This document shows positions 11,214-11,918 of a stretch of DNA of 11,918 bases, one piece after another. Origin of the DNA: JACPDD01 sp040900105 (GTDB lineage: Bacteria > Patescibacteriota > Microgenomatia > Levybacterales > UBA12049). Each line of letters opens with the position of its first letter. The stretch's first letter is position 1. The stretch is taken from contig JBBDZP010000060.1 of assembly GCA_040900105.1 (NCBI GenBank), forward strand, positions 1-11,918. Direction: 5' to 3'. The notes under the pieces were generated by a model, which worked only from the letters and a program-made list of their open reading frames with translations, did not search any database and had not been told where the DNA came from. Position numbers and translations under genes: made by a program.

Positions 11214-11918
11214 ATGCCAGCTAAAAAGCGCAAAAAAACAGCCTCCAGCCGTGCCTCCGGGCGCCGTTTTTTATCTAACCTATTTCTCCTTCTCCTGGCT
11301 CTTGCCGCATTACTTGTTACTACTGTTATTGTTAAAAACATCACAGGAGAACCGCTAGCATGTGCCAATTCCATAAGCTGTATTAATGACCTTTCGGGGA
11401 ATTACAAGGAAGGCAAAACGGGTACTTTTTTGGGAAGATCGGTTTCTCCACTGGCGTATCTTGCCGATAGTAGCGCAGGAACACAAGTTTTGGGGACAGC
11501 CACGGGAGAGAAACATATTTTTGTGGATCTTTCTACACAAACTCTGAAGGCGTACGAAGGAGACAAGCTTATCTATACTTTCCCCGTTTCAACCGGCAAA
11601 TGGGGAGTTACGCCTACAGGGGATTTTAGAATTTGGGTGAAGTTGCGTTATACGCGCATGGAAGGCGGTTCCGGAAACACATACTACAATTTACCCAATG
11701 TTCCTTACACTATGTTTTATCACAATAGCGAAGTATCAAAAAGCAGAGGGTACTCAATACATGGGGCATATTGGCACAATAATTTTGGTTATCCCATGAG
11801 CCATGGGTGTATAAATATGAGGCCGGAGGACGCTGGGGTGCTTTTTGCCTGGGCTCAGCCTGTAACTGACGGGCATACCACCTATGAATCAAAAGACGAT
11901 CCCGGGACCTTAGTTACG
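11214..11918 (+). CDS. Membrane-anchored L,D-transpeptidase (YkuD domain), 3' end outside window
   Basis: 235 residues are visible from ATG 11214, with no stop before the window ends. A strongly basic N-terminus (PAKKRKK, RRF) precedes one membrane helix (about 19-40), so the rest is external. Cys50 and Cys56 may form a small disulfide loop. The YkuD domain begins near residue 100 with KHIFVDLSTQTLKAYEGDKL, then VSTGKWGVTPTGDF (125-138), IHG with His183, and SHGCINM (196-202) with the catalytic Cys199 and His197. Family enzymes make 3-3 cross-links between peptidoglycan stem peptides or attach proteins to them, and resist most beta-lactams other than carbapenems. Asn201 takes the place of the usual Arg in SHGC(I/V)R. 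It is divergent from the VanW gene; the rest of the domain should follow shortly. Confidence 0.92.
   Translation, partial: MPAKKRKKTASSRASGRRFLSNLFLLLLALAALLVTTVIVKNITGEPLACANSISCINDLSGNYKEGKTGTFLGRSVSPLAYLADSSAGTQVLGTATGEKHIFVDLSTQTLKAYEGDKLIYTFPVSTGKWGVTPTGDFRIWVKLRYTRMEGGSGNTYYNLPNVPYTMFYHNSEVSKSRGYSIHGAYWHNNFGYPMSHGCINMRPEDAGVLFAWAQPVTDGHTTYESKDDPGTLVT

Overview
The window reads as a stretch of a small, AT-leaning bacterial chromosome. The organism is most likely a member of the Candidate Phyla Radiation (Patescibacteria), probably Microgenomates-like. This is an inference from several things: very compact division and cell-wall genes with shortened or divergent motifs, almost no Shine-Dalgarno sequences, -10 boxes only 6-8 nt before several start codons, and small membrane or exported proteins of no known family. 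Only a database search could fix the lineage.

Layout. (1) 1-219 is the 3' end of a matrixin-like zinc metalloprotease, with a hairpin terminator over its stop codon. It is convergent with a gene (246-773, minus) for a protein made of three tandem topoisomerase-type C4 zinc ribbons. (2) 861-7065 is a reduced dcw cluster on the plus strand: mraY, ftsW, murG, a short ftsQ-like gene, ftsA, then a 193-bp structured spacer with its own promoter, and ftsZ. MraY makes lipid I and MurG makes lipid II. FtsW polymerises septal glycan, FtsQ links the divisome to the membrane, FtsA anchors FtsZ, and FtsZ builds the ring. The murC/D/B/ddl genes often found here are absent. (3) 7062-8572 is an accessory patch: a Doc (Fic-fold) toxin and a small putative antitoxin on the minus strand, a decayed small gene, a tail-anchored protein of unknown function, and a region of competing hairpins. 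A 20-bp piece of the ftsZ 3' end recurs at 8483-8502 (19/20 identical), so the patch lies between direct repeats of the ftsZ tail and looks like something inserted at, or duplicated from, the end of ftsZ. (4) 8573-10415 holds a polytopic GT-C-like membrane protein and an exported protein of unknown function. (5) 10437-11918 has a VanW-domain exported protein (minus) and a membrane-anchored L,D-transpeptidase (plus, running off the window), divergent from a short promoter region. Both are probable envelope/peptidoglycan proteins.

Regulation seen in the sequence: good sigma70-type promoters precede mraY, ftsZ, the antitoxin, the GT-C-like gene, the exported-protein gene, the VanW gene and the L,D-transpeptidase gene. 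In five cases (mraY, murG, antitoxin, 9837, 11214) the start codon lies where transcription should begin, which points to leaderless mRNAs. No rRNA, tRNA, CRISPR array, transposase or integrase was found.
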